In this document: piece after piece, positions 49,549 to 57,629 of the stretch
Layout of the letters: each line of letters begins with the position of its first letter
How positions within the stretch are numbered: position 1 is the first letter of the stretch
From: Pseudomonas sp. PB101
Lineage (GTDB): Bacteria > Pseudomonadota > Gammaproteobacteria > Pseudomonadales > Pseudomonadaceae
Length of the DNA stretch: 64,000 nt
Reading direction: 5' to 3'
Assembly: GCF_009764265.1 (NCBI RefSeq)
Contig: NZ_RWIR01000065.1
Location: 32,315-96,314 of the forward strand
Notes under the pieces: model-generated
Databases searched by the model: none
What the model saw: the letters and a program-made list of their open reading frames with translations, nothing else
Told to the model about the DNA's origin: nothing
Made by a program: the position numbers and the translations under genes

Positions 49549-50627
49549 TGCAGCAACAGCGAGAGCCGTCCGCCTCGGAAAGCTACTTCTGGCCTAGTGT
49601 CTGGGCGATTGGCTTGCACGTGCTGGTGTTCGGCATGCTGTTCGTCAGTTTTGCCTTTACCCCGGAACTGCCGCCGGCCAAGCCGATTGTCCAGGCGACC
49701 TTGTACCAGCTGAAATCGAAAAGTCGGGCGACCACCCAGACCAATCAGAAGATTGCCGGTGAAGCGCAGAAATCTGCTGCGCGTCAGACCGAAGTCGAGC
49801 AGATGGAGCAGAAAAAGGTCGAGCAGGAAGCGGTGAAGGCTGCGGAACAAAAGAAAGAAGAGGCGGCTCAAAAGGCCGAGGAAGCCAAGAAGGCCGACGA
49901 GGCGAAGAAAGCGGACGAGGCGAAAAAGGCTGATGAAGCCAAGAAAGCCGACGACGCGAAGAAAACCGCGGAAGCCAAGAAGGCAGAAGAGAAACAATTG
50001 GCTGATATAGCCAAGAAGAAAGCTGAAGAAGAAGCCAAGAAGGCTGCTGAAGAAGAGGCCAAGAAAGCGGCCGCTGAAGAAGCCAAGAAAAAGATCGTCG
50101 AAGACGCGAAGAAGAAAGCCGCGGAAGACGCCAAGAAGAAAGCCGAGGCTGAAGAGGCGAAGAAGAAAGTCGCCGACGAAGCGAAGAAGAAAGCTGCCGC
50201 CGATGCTGCGAAGAAGAAATCGCAGGACGCGGCACGTAAATCCGCCGAAGACAAAAAGGCCCAGGCCCTGGCAGATTTGCTTTCCGACACGCCGCAGCGT
50301 CAGCAGGCCTTGGCCGATGAGCAGGGTGACGAAGTCGCCGGCAGTTTCGATGACCTGATTCGTGCGCGTGCAGCGGAAGGCTGGGCTCGTCCACCTTCGG
50401 CACGCAAAGGCATGACGGTCGTGTTGCAAATCGGCATGTTGCCGGACGGTACGGTGACTTCGGTCAGCGTGTCCAAGTCCAGTGGCGACGGTCCGTTCGA
50501 CGCATCGGCTGTTGCCGCGGTGAAGAATATTGGACGTTTGACAGAAATGCAGGGAATGAAGCCGAGTGATTTCGCTCCGTATCGTTCATTCAAGATGACA
50601 TTCACACCTGAGGATCTAGCCTTGTGA
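49548..50627 (+). CDS. tolA: Tol-Pal protein TolA
   Basis: A 359-residue energy-transducing protein. A membrane helix (~13-35) anchors it in the inner membrane; residues ~75-245 are a very Lys/Ala/Glu-rich long helix; the C-terminal domain (~255-359) binds TolB, Pal and, in many species, phages or colicins. It spans the periplasm to pull on TolB-Pal during constriction. The tolB GTG overlaps its stop by four bases. Confidence 0.97.
   Translation: MQQQREPSASESYFWPSVWAIGLHVLVFGMLFVSFAFTPELPPAKPIVQATLYQLKSKSRATTQTNQKIAGEAQKSAARQTEVEQMEQKKVEQEAVKAAEQKKEEAAQKAEEAKKADEAKKADEAKKADEAKKADDAKKTAEAKKAEEKQLADIAKKKAEEEAKKAAEEEAKKAAAEEAKKKIVEDAKKKAAEDAKKKAEAEEAKKKVADEAKKKAAADAAKKKSQDAARKSAEDKKAQALADLLSDTPQRQQALADEQGDEVAGSFDDLIRARAAEGWARPPSARKGMTVVLQIGMLPDGTVTSVSVSKSSGDGPFDASAVAAVKNIGRLTEMQGMKPSDFAPYRSFKMTFTPEDLAL
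49850..50240 (+). repeat. Low-complexity coding repeats in tolA
   Basis: Degenerate repeats encoding AKKADE / AKKAAEE units, first as near-identical 15-base copies (~49885-49970), then as longer AEEAKK units. Typical for TolA domain II; copy number is likely to vary between strains. Confidence 0.85.
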
Positions 50628-51925
50628 GAAACCTTCTTCGAGGAATGCTCGTCGCCATCTGCTGCCTGGCAGGCATGGCGATGGCCGATGAGAAAAACAT
50701 TCTGGTCACCAGCGGCAGCGATCGGGCGACTCCGATCGCAGTAGTGCCGTTCGGTTTCCAGGGCGGTAGCGTGCTGCCGGACGACATGGCGGAAATCATC
50801 GGTAACGACCTGCGCAACTCGGGTTACTACTCGCCGCTTCCAAAGCAGAACATGATCAGCCAGCCGAGCCAGGCCAGCGAAATCATCTTCCGTGACTTCA
50901 AGGCGCTGGGTGCCCAGTACGTCATGGTCGGCAGCATTGTTCCGGCGGGCGGTCGCCTGCAGGTGCAATACGCATTGTTCAACGTCGCCACCGAGCAGCA
51001 AGTGCTGACCGGCAGCGTGTCGGGCGGCGTCGATCAGTTGCGCGACATGGCGCACTACATCTCTGACCAGTCGTTCGAAAAACTCACGGGTATCAAGGGT
51101 GCCTTCTCGACTCGCCTGCTGTACGTAACGGCCGAGCGTTTCTCCGAGAACAACACTCGCTACACCCTGCAGCGTTCGGACTACGACGGTGCCCGCGCCG
51201 TGACCCTGCTGCAATCGCGCGAGCCGATCCTGTCGCCGCGTTTCGCACCGGATGGCAAGCGCATCGCTTATGTCTCCTTCGAGCAGAAGCGTCCGCGTAT
51301 CTTCATGCAGAACATCGACACCGGTCGCCGTGAGCAGATCACCAACTTCGAAGGCCTGAACGGTGCACCGGCCTGGTCGCCGGATGGCAATCGCCTGGCG
51401 TTCGTGCTGTCCAAGGACGGCAACCCGGACATCTACGTGATGAACCTGGGCTCGCGTCAGATCACCCGCGTCACCAACGGTCCCGGCATCAACACCGAAC
51501 CGTTCTGGGGCAAGGATGGCTCGACCATCTACTTCACGTCCGACCGTGGCGGCAAACCGCAGATCTACAAGACCAGTGCAGGTGGTGGCGGTGCCGAACG
51601 CGTGACTTTCGTCGGCAACTACAACGCCAACCCTAAATTGTCGGCTGATGAAAAGACGCTTGTCATGATTCACCGTCAGGATGGATTCACCAATTTCAAG
51701 GTGGCGGCCCAGGATTTGCAGCGCGGTAGCGTAAAAATCCTCACTGATAGCACTCTGGACGAGTCGCCTACTGTTGCGCCCAACGGCACCATGGTAATCT
51801 ACGCCACCCGCCAGCAGGGCCGGGGAGTCTTGATGCTCGTGTCCATCAATGGACGCGTAAGGCTCCCGCTTCCTACCGCACAAGGCGAAGTCAGAGAACC
51901 TTCCTGGTCCCCTTACCTGAACTGA
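50624..51925 (+). CDS. tolB: Tol-Pal periplasmic beta-propeller protein TolB
   Basis: A 433-residue periplasmic protein. Signal peptide at 1-21 (AICCLAGMAMA-DEK); N-terminal TolA-regulated domain; then a six-bladed propeller with repeated blades such as SPRFAPDGKRIAYVS, APAWSPDGNRLAFVL and EPFWGKDGSTIYFTSD. TolB cycles Pal between peptidoglycan-bound and mobile states. GTG 50624 overlaps the tolA stop. Confidence 0.97.
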   Translation: MRNLLRGMLVAICCLAGMAMADEKNILVTSGSDRATPIAVVPFGFQGGSVLPDDMAEIIGNDLRNSGYYSPLPKQNMISQPSQASEIIFRDFKALGAQYVMVGSIVPAGGRLQVQYALFNVATEQQVLTGSVSGGVDQLRDMAHYISDQSFEKLTGIKGAFSTRLLYVTAERFSENNTRYTLQRSDYDGARAVTLLQSREPILSPRFAPDGKRIAYVSFEQKRPRIFMQNIDTGRREQITNFEGLNGAPAWSPDGNRLAFVLSKDGNPDIYVMNLGSRQITRVTNGPGINTEPFWGKDGSTIYFTSDRGGKPQIYKTSAGGGGAERVTFVGNYNANPKLSADEKTLVMIHRQDGFTNFKVAAQDLQRGSVKILTDSTLDESPTVAPNGTMVIYATRQQGRGVLMLVSINGRVRLPLPTAQGEVREPSWSPYLN

Positions 51926-51977
51926 CGCGGCGCTATACGTTGTACTTAACACACTGGGGTTCATTAGGAGTTTCACG

Positions 51978-52475
51978 ATGGAAATGCTGAAGTTTGGTAA
52001 ATTTGCTGCGCTGGCACTGGCCATGGCTGTAGCTGTAGGTTGCTCGTCCAAAGGCGGCGACAATGCCGGTGAAGGCGCGGTAGATCCAAACGCTGGTTAC
52101 GGCGCAAACACTGGTGCAGTTGACGGCTCCCTGAGCGAAGAAGCTGCTCTGCGCGCTATCACCACTTTCTACTTCGAATACGACAGCTCGGACCTGAAGC
52201 CAGAAGCCATGCGCGCTCTGGACGTTCACGCCAAAGACCTGAAAGCAAACGGCGCTCGCGTTGTTCTGGAAGGCAACACCGACGAACGTGGTACTCGTGA
52301 GTACAACATGGCACTGGGCGAGCGTCGTGCGAAAGCCGTTCAGCGCTACCTGGTACTGCAAGGTGTTTCCCCAGCTCAGCTGGAACTGGTTTCCTACGGC
52401 GAAGAGCGTCCAGTTGCTACCGGCAACGACGAGCAGTCCTGGGCTCAAAACCGTCGCGTCGAACTGCGTAAGTAA
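51978..52475 (+). CDS. pal: Peptidoglycan-associated lipoprotein Pal (OprL)
   Basis: A 165-residue outer-membrane lipoprotein. Lipobox VAVGC with C22 as the acylated residue; the C-terminal OmpA-like domain has TTFYFEYDSSDLKPEA and the mDAP-binding GNTDERGTREYNMALGERRA block. Pal links the outer membrane to peptidoglycan and is concentrated at the septum by TolQRAB. The 52-base gap after tolB and a TTAGGAG site suggest an additional promoter for this abundant protein. Confidence 0.98.
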   Translation: MEMLKFGKFAALALAMAVAVGCSSKGGDNAGEGAVDPNAGYGANTGAVDGSLSEEAALRAITTFYFEYDSSDLKPEAMRALDVHAKDLKANGARVVLEGNTDERGTREYNMALGERRAKAVQRYLVLQGVSPAQLELVSYGEERPVATGNDEQSWAQNRRVELRK

Positions 52476-52481
52476 TTCGTC

Positions 52482-53321
52482 ATGCGAACGTGCCGTCGTG
52501 CTGTAACTGTTCTGGCTCTCAGTCTCGCGCCGCTTGCGGCGTGGGCTGCGGTTCCTGTGGTCGATAACGACTCCGGCTATAACAATAGCGGGAGCAGTTA
52601 TCCGCCTGCAGGTTACGGTACGAACGGCGCCTATGCCGGGGGAGGGGTTTCGGCCCCTGTCTCGGCACAGGGCGAGCTGTTCAACCAACTGCAACAAATG
52701 CAGGAGCAGATCTCGCGCCAACAGGGTGTGATTGAAGTTCTGCAAAATGATGTAGCGCGCATGAAGCAGGAAAACCTGGAGCGATACCAGGATCTTGATC
52801 GGCGCATAGGAACCGGCGTTGCACCAGCCGCGACTCCTGAGAATTCTTCCGGCGGTGGCGACTTGAACGCCCCCGCTGCAGCAGCAGGCGCAAGTGCAGG
52901 AGCGGCAGCCGCTCAAGCACCCGCCGCGGGTAGCGAACCGGCAGATCCGGCGAAGGAAAAGCTCTATTACGATGCTGCCTTCGACCTGATCAAGGCCAAG
53001 GATTTCGACAAGGCCAGCCAGGCTTTCGCCGCATTCCTGCGCAAATACCCGAACAGCCAGTACGCAGGTAACGCCCAATACTGGTTGGGCGAAGTGAACC
53101 TGGCCAAGGGCGATCTGCAAGGTGCAGGTCAGGCGTTTGCCAAGGTTTCGCAGCTGTATCCCAAGCATGCCAAAGTGCCGGACTCGCTGTACAAGCTTGC
53201 TGACGTAGAGCGTCGCCTGGGTCATACCGACCGGGTCAAAGGCATTTTGCAGCAGGTCGTGTCCCAGTATCCGGGCACTTCCGCCGCTCAGCTGGCACAG
53301 CGTGATCTGCAGAAAATGTAA
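52482..53321 (+). CDS. cpoB: Cell-division coordinator CpoB (YbgF)
   Basis: A 279-residue periplasmic protein: signal peptide (residues 1-23, ending AWA-AV), a Ser/Gly/Tyr-rich linker, a trimerising coiled coil (~64-105, FNQLQQMQEQISRQQGVIEV), an Ala-rich linker, and three TPR repeats (~150-279). In E. coli CpoB joins outer membrane constriction by Tol to PBP1B-driven septal synthesis. Six bases after pal; ends at a terminator. Confidence 0.94.
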   Translation: MRTCRRAVTVLALSLAPLAAWAAVPVVDNDSGYNNSGSSYPPAGYGTNGAYAGGGVSAPVSAQGELFNQLQQMQEQISRQQGVIEVLQNDVARMKQENLERYQDLDRRIGTGVAPAATPENSSGGGDLNAPAAAAGASAGAAAAQAPAAGSEPADPAKEKLYYDAAFDLIKAKDFDKASQAFAAFLRKYPNSQYAGNAQYWLGEVNLAKGDLQGAGQAFAKVSQLYPKHAKVPDSLYKLADVERRLGHTDRVKGILQQVVSQYPGTSAAQLAQRDLQKM

Positions 53322-53344
53322 GGCGGCTTGAGCCGTTTCAAAGA

Positions 53345-53369
53345 AACCCGCGCTTGTCGCGGGTTTTTT
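53345..53369 (+). terminator. Intrinsic terminator after cpoB
   Basis: Stem AACCCGCG / CGCGGGTT (53345-53352 and 53358-53365) with a CTTGT loop followed by a T-run, ending the tol-pal-cpoB transcript. Confidence 0.9.
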
Positions 53370-53487
53370 CGTTAGAATTCACGCCCTTTTTCTGAAACAC
53401 GCTTTTTGGGGCCTGCGCATTGCCGGGGTTCCTTGAAGTGCCTGACGGAGGCGGACAGCCTGTTTAGCTGTTACGCCCGTGGCGACT

Positions 53488-54135
53488 ATGCAAGACACAT
53501 TGAGAATCACCGAAGTTTTCTACTCGTTGCAGGGTGAAACTCGGACTGCCGGCCTGCCCACTGTTTTTGTGCGCCTGACCGGTTGCCCGTTACGTTGCCA
53601 ATACTGCGACAGCGCCTACGCGTTCACCGGCGGAACCATTCGCACCCTCGACGATATCCTCGAGCAGGTTGCCGGTTTCCGTCCGCGTTATGTCTGTGTC
53701 ACGGGCGGCGAGCCCCTGGCGCAACCCAACGCCATTCCCTTGCTCAAGCGCTTGTGCGACGCCGGTTACGAAGTGTCACTGGAAACCAGTGGCTCTATTG
53801 ATATCTCGGCAGTAGATTCCCGGGTCAGTCGCGTTGTCGACTTGAAGACTCCAGGGTCGAAGGAAGCACACCGCAATCGCTATGAAAACATTGAGCTGCT
53901 CACGCCCAATGATCAGGTGAAGTTTGTCATCTGCTCGCGGGATGACTATGACTGGTCCGTTTCCAAGCTGATCCAGTACGGTCTGGACCAGCGCGCCGGC
54001 GAAGTCCTGTTCTCGCCAAGCCACCATGATCTCAATGCCCGGGATCTGGCGGATTGGGTGGTGGCGGACAACCTGCCAGTGCGTTTGCAATTGCAGCTGC
54101 ACAAATATCTATGGAATGACGAGCCGGGGCGCTGA
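53488..54135 (+). CDS. queE: 7-carboxy-7-deazaguanine synthase
   Basis: A 215-residue radical SAM enzyme making CDG from carboxy-tetrahydropterin in queuosine synthesis. The cluster motif is CPLRCQYC, within FVRLTGCPLRCQYCDSAY; the SAM-binding GGEP element is in VTGGEPLAQ. The start is taken at ATG 53488 (MQDTLRITEVFYSLQGE), four codons after a possible GTG 53479. One base separates its stop from the queC ATG, so the two queuosine genes are coupled. Confidence 0.95.
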   Translation: MQDTLRITEVFYSLQGETRTAGLPTVFVRLTGCPLRCQYCDSAYAFTGGTIRTLDDILEQVAGFRPRYVCVTGGEPLAQPNAIPLLKRLCDAGYEVSLETSGSIDISAVDSRVSRVVDLKTPGSKEAHRNRYENIELLTPNDQVKFVICSRDDYDWSVSKLIQYGLDQRAGEVLFSPSHHDLNARDLADWVVADNLPVRLQLQLHKYLWNDEPGR

Positions 54136-54136
54136 A

Positions 54137-54829
54137 ATGACTGAACAACTGAACACTCCTGAAAAACGTGCGGTCATCCTGTTGTCCGGTGGCCTGGACT
54201 CGGCGACCGTCGTGGCCATGGCGCGCGCCGAAGGCTACAGCTGCTATACCATGAGTTTCGATTACGGTCAGCGCTCACACGCAGAGCTGCACGCTGCCGA
54301 GCGTGTGGCCCGAGACCTGGGCGTGGTCGAGCACAAGGTGATCGGTCTGAACCTGAATGGCATGGGCGGTTCAGCACTGACCGACAGCAGCATCGCCATT
54401 CCGGAAGAGCTGGGTGAAGGCATTCCCGTGACTTACGTGCCTGCGCGTAACACGGTGTTCCTCTCCCTGGCCCTGGGCTGGGCGGAAGTGCTCGGTGCGC
54501 GTGACATCTTCATCGGCGTGAATGCGGTGGATTATTCAGGTTACCCGGACTGCCGTCCCGAGTTCATCGAGTCGTTCGAGCGCATGGCCAACCTGGCAAC
54601 CAAAGCCGGGGTGGAAGGCAATGGCTTCCGCATCCAGGCGCCGCTGCAAAACCTCAGCAAGGCGCAGATCGTCCAGGCGGGCGTGAAGCTTGGCGTGAAC
54701 TACGGGCTGACCGTTTCCTGCTATCAGGCCGATGATAATGGCCGTGCGTGCGGCAAATGCGACAGCTGCCGACTGCGTGCGGAAGGCTTCCTGGCAGCCG
54801 GAATCGGCGATCCAACCCCTTATTTTTGA
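54137..54829 (+). CDS. queC: 7-cyano-7-deazaguanine (preQ0) synthase
   Basis: A 230-residue ATP-dependent ligase turning CDG into preQ0. PP-loop ILLSGGLDSATVVAMA near residue 14-30; C-terminal zinc site in VSCYQADDNGRACGKCDSCRLR, with four cysteines. Adjacent queE and the following tRNA gene make a tRNA-modification context, although tRNA-Lys itself is not a queuosine substrate. No preQ1 riboswitch is seen upstream. Confidence 0.96.
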   Translation: MTEQLNTPEKRAVILLSGGLDSATVVAMARAEGYSCYTMSFDYGQRSHAELHAAERVARDLGVVEHKVIGLNLNGMGGSALTDSSIAIPEELGEGIPVTYVPARNTVFLSLALGWAEVLGARDIFIGVNAVDYSGYPDCRPEFIESFERMANLATKAGVEGNGFRIQAPLQNLSKAQIVQAGVKLGVNYGLTVSCYQADDNGRACGKCDSCRLRAEGFLAAGIGDPTPYF

Positions 54830-54847
54830 TTTTTTTCAAAATAGGTG

Positions 54848-54875
54848 TTGAATAGTCCTTAAAAATCAGTATTAT
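54848..54875 (+). promoter_or_regulatory. Sigma-70 promoter of tRNA-Lys
   Basis: TTGAAT at 54848-54853 and TATTAT at 54870-54875, 16 bases apart, followed by a GC-rich ACGCGCC discriminator, typical of stringently controlled stable-RNA promoters. Confidence 0.65.
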
Positions 54876-54892
54876 ACGCGCCACCACACAGC

Positions 54893-54968
54893 GGGTCGTT
54901 AGCTCAGTTGGTAGAGCAGTTGGCTTTTAACCAATTGGTCGTAGGTTCGAATCCCACACGACCCACCA
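54893..54968 (+). tRNA. tRNA-Lys (UUU)
   Basis: A 76-base cloverleaf with acceptor GGGTCGT pairing ACGACCC, D-arm with AGCTCAGTTGGTAGAGC, anticodon loop CTTTTAA (anticodon TTT), T-arm with GGTTCGAATCC, and an encoded CCA end. Confidence 0.98.
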
Positions 54969-54987
54969 TTTTTGGCGGTTTAGAAAA

Positions 54988-55029
54988 TCCGGAAGGCCCA
55001 CGCAAGTGAGGATTTCCGGGTTTTTTTTT
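54988..55029 (+). terminator. Terminator after tRNA-Lys
   Basis: CCGGAA at 54989-54994 pairs with TTCCGG at 55014-55019, with a small CAC/GTG inner stem, then a run of nine T. Confidence 0.75.
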
Positions 55030-55238
55030 GCCCGCGATTCAAGTTCGCCTCGCTTCGGACTGCTGCTCGTGGCGCAGGTCAGAATCATCTTTTGCATCCG
55101 TCGGATATTCTGTAGCCTTGCGCAGCTTCAACGCTGTCCGTGCCTGATGAATACTCACTTTCCCGGCGGTACCCTGATGGGTCCGGAGCCGGGTGTATAC
55201 TCGACTTTCGCGCGAATGCGCCTGCAGGTCTTGCGAAC

Positions 55239-56297
55239 ATGACGCAAATTTCCGAACGTCTTCTGGTTCAAGCCCACCTCGACGCCAAACAGCCCAAGCC
55301 GCTGACCGCCGATGAAGAGGCTTATTACCGTGCTGCCATCGCTGCCGAGCTCAAGGCTCAGGACGCGGTGCTGGTGGCGCACTTTTATTGTGACCCTGTG
55401 ATTCAGGCGCTGGCCGAAGAGACGGGCGGCTGCGTTTCCGACTCGCTGGAAATGGCCCGCTTCGGCAACGCCCATCCGGCCAAGACCGTGGTCGTTGCCG
55501 GCGTGAAGTTCATGGGTGAGACCGCCAAGATCCTCAACCCGGAAAAGCGCGTGCTGATGCCGACGCTCGAGGCGACCTGTTCGCTGGACCTGGGTTGCCC
55601 GGTGGACGAGTTTTCCGCGTTCTGCGATCAACACCCGGAGCGCACGGTGGTGGTGTACGCCAACACGTCTGCCGCGGTAAAAGCCCGGGCGGACTGGGTC
55701 GTCACTTCAAGCTGTGCGTTGGAAATCGTCGAGAGCCTGATGGATAACGGCGAGACCATCATCTGGGGCCCGGACAAGCACCTGGGGACCTATATCCAGC
55801 GCAAGACCGGTGCCGACATGCTGCTGTGGGACGGTGCCTGCATCGTTCACGAAGAGTTCAAGTCCAAGCAGCTTGAAGACATGAAGGCGCTGTACCCGGA
55901 CGCGGCGATTCTGGTGCACCCGGAGTCGCCGACATCGGTGATCGAGTTGGCCGATGCCGTGGGTTCCACCAGTCAGTTGATCGCGGCGGCACAGAGCCTG
56001 CCGAACAAGACACTGATCGTGGCGACCGACCGCGGCATCTTCTACAAGATGCAGCAGCTGTGCCCGGACAAGGTCTTCATCGAAGCGCCTACGGCGGGTA
56101 ACGGCGCGGCGTGCCGCAGTTGTGCGCATTGCCCGTGGATGGCGATGAACACCCTTGAGCGCACGCTCAAGGCGTTGAAGGAAGGGTCGAACGAGATCTT
56201 TGTCGACCCGGCGCTGATTCCGCAGGCGATTCGCCCGCTCAAGCGGATGCTTGATTTCACTCAGGCTGCGCGGATGAAGCTGGCCGGTAACGCCTGA
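55239..56297 (+). CDS. nadA: Quinolinate synthase
   Basis: A 352-residue Fe-S enzyme condensing iminoaspartate and dihydroxyacetone phosphate to quinolinate in NAD synthesis. The three cluster Cys positions are visible: LEATCSLDLGCP, SSCALEIVES and CRSCAHCPWMAMN. Length matches NadA. ATG 55239 (MTQISERLLVQAHL) is chosen over the upstream frame. Follows tRNA-Lys and is followed by a REPIN. Confidence 0.97.
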   Translation: MTQISERLLVQAHLDAKQPKPLTADEEAYYRAAIAAELKAQDAVLVAHFYCDPVIQALAEETGGCVSDSLEMARFGNAHPAKTVVVAGVKFMGETAKILNPEKRVLMPTLEATCSLDLGCPVDEFSAFCDQHPERTVVVYANTSAAVKARADWVVTSSCALEIVESLMDNGETIIWGPDKHLGTYIQRKTGADMLLWDGACIVHEEFKSKQLEDMKALYPDAAILVHPESPTSVIELADAVGSTSQLIAAAQSLPNKTLIVATDRGIFYKMQQLCPDKVFIEAPTAGNGAACRSCAHCPWMAMNTLERTLKALKEGSNEIFVDPALIPQAIRPLKRMLDFTQAARMKLAGNA

Positions 56298-56321
56298 TAT
56301 TTGTCAGGTAAGTCGTAAAAC

Positions 56322-56410
56322 TGTGGGAGCGAGCCTGCTCGCGATAGCGGTCTGTCAGTCATATCAATTTTGACTGATACACCGCCATCGCGAGCAAGCT
56401 CGCTCCCACA
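56322..56410. repeat. REPIN 6
   Basis: Inverted pair (56322-56345 and 56387-56410), GTGGGAGC class, arms GAGCCTGCTC and GAGCAAGCTC differing at the loop, between convergent nadA and RDD genes. Confidence 0.93.
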
Positions 56411-56430
56411 GTGGTATTCGTATGGCTGAA

Positions 56431-56919
56431 TTACTTGGTCTTCTTCGGAATCCGCACCAGTTCGGTATTGGAGTAGATGTCATGCCAGCTGCGTTTCTGC
56501 TTGTCGAACAACGACCAGATGAACCCAAGGCCAACACACAGCAGCGAAGCAATCGACACCACAAAGCGCAGCAGCGCCTGCCACAGGCTGATGGATGAGC
56601 CGTCGGCGTTCTGCACGCGAATGCACCAGACCTGCATGCCCAGGGTCTGACCGGACCAGGTCCAGAATTTGGCGAAGAAGCCGAACAGTACGAACAGCAG
56701 GACCGTGGAAAGCAGGGGATCACCGTCCAGGGCGCCCGCTTCGGTCAGGGTACGCATCCTTTCCTCGCCGATGATCGCCATCTGGATCATCTTGTACACG
56801 CCGCTGGTGACGATCAGCAGGGCGGTGCACAGCAGGAAATCATAGAACATGGCTGCCAGGCGACGACCCAGGCCAGCGGCGGGGAAGTCGCCCTGGGGAG
56901 TAAGCAGGTGTTTCGACAT
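56431..56919 (-). CDS. RDD-family membrane protein (short)
   Basis: A 162-residue RDD protein with signature LGRRLAAMFYDFLLCTALLI near residues 17-37 and the basic SGQTLGMQVWCIRVQNADG element, two or three membrane helices and a final SWHDIYSNTELVRIPK. Unlike the larger RDD protein at 14256-14981 it has no soluble tail and is not linked to MoxR genes. Function unknown. It lies downstream of the csp gene across a terminator. Confidence 0.88.
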   Translation of the reverse strand: MSKHLLTPQGDFPAAGLGRRLAAMFYDFLLCTALLIVTSGVYKMIQMAIIGEERMRTLTEAGALDGDPLLSTVLLFVLFGFFAKFWTWSGQTLGMQVWCIRVQNADGSSISLWQALLRFVVSIASLLCVGLGFIWSLFDKQKRSWHDIYSNTELVRIPKKTK

Positions 56920-56968
56920 GACAGGCTCTCGGCGAAAAAGAAGCCATTTTACGGATTTACGCGCACAA

Positions 56969-57002
56969 AAAAGCCCCTGATGTCAGCATCAGGGGCTTTT
57001 TC
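56969..57002 (-). terminator. Terminator after the cspA-type gene
   Basis: Perfect 14-bp stem with TCAG tetraloop (56969-56982 and 56987-57000), A- and T-runs on both sides, so it is potentially bidirectional. Confidence 0.93.
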
Positions 57003-57013
57003 GTTACAGAAGA

Positions 57014-57226
57014 TTAGGCTTCTGCTTGTACTTCGTCAGCCTGCATGCCTTTCTGGCCCTGCACGGCGATGAAAGTCACTTTCTGGCCTTCTTTCAGGCT
57101 CTTGAAGCCGTTGCCCTGGATGGCGCGGAAATGCACGAACAGATCCGGACCGCTTTCAGGAGTGATAAAACCAAAACCTTTCTCGTCGTTAAACCACTTG
57201 ACGGTACCGCTCTGACGTTGGGACAT
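57014..57226 (-). CDS. Cold-shock protein, CspA family
   Basis: A 70-residue single cold-shock domain: [16 protein letters not shown] (RNP1 KGFGFI) and [11 protein letters not shown] (RNP2). Acts as an RNA chaperone that melts structure at low temperature. AAAGGAA lies eight bases before the ATG, and the long, AT-rich leader at 57227-57330 fits the structured 5' UTRs of csp genes. Compare the membrane-fused version at 40226-40828. Confidence 0.96.
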
Positions 57227-57568
57227 TTCTTATTTCCTTTGACGCAAAAAATTAATGACAGTCTCCTTCTCATGAAAGAGTACTGGGGCTGGTTGCAGGA
57301 GAGTAAGAAGACGTCGAACGGGATGTAGCTAACTTGTAGGCTACTGCCCAGGTCACGATTCCAAGCGACCCATGCAAACACAGTGAACAAACTCTACGCC
57401 AACTACGGGAGAAAAAACAAGCCCTGTGAAGGCCCCGTATTTCCTCAGGTTGATGGCAAAGTCAGGCCACTAGTGGGTTCTTATACGCTAACGTTGTTCA
57501 AATGTTTTCGATCGTTATAAGCAAAGTTCATAATCGAAGCTTAGAGCCAAACAATGCACTATTTTATG
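57227..57568. other. Leader and intergenic region between csp and gcvT
   Basis: Holds the csp 5' region and, further right, AT-rich sequence with no gene. I see no tRNA or repeat until the palindrome beginning at 57569. Confidence 0.4.
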
Positions 57569-57612
57569 GCGGTTGCGTTACACATTAGTGCACTGTTAAC
57601 GCAACCGCGTTA
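57569..57612. other. Palindrome with three complementary GCGTTA/TAACGC segments downstream of gcvT
   Basis: A perfect 12-bp inverted repeat GCGGTTGCGTTA (57569-57580) / TAACGCAACCGC (57597-57608) with a 16-base spacer. The right arm can also pair locally, since TAACGC (57597-57602) is followed after AACC by GCGTTA (57607-57612). Two exclusive hairpins are thus possible. It lies about 20 bases past the gcvT stop; no T-run follows, so a terminator role is doubtful. Confidence 0.75.
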
Positions 57613-57629
57613 CTTATAGGAACATTCAA

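Noticed and set aside
49850..50240. Tandem repeats in tolA as a possible mobile or CRISPR-like array
   Set aside because: The repeats are in frame and encode the known Lys/Ala-rich helical domain of TolA.
53370..53487. preQ1 riboswitch before queE
   Set aside because: The short preQ1-I consensus and its A-rich tail are not present; only the cpoB terminator is visible.
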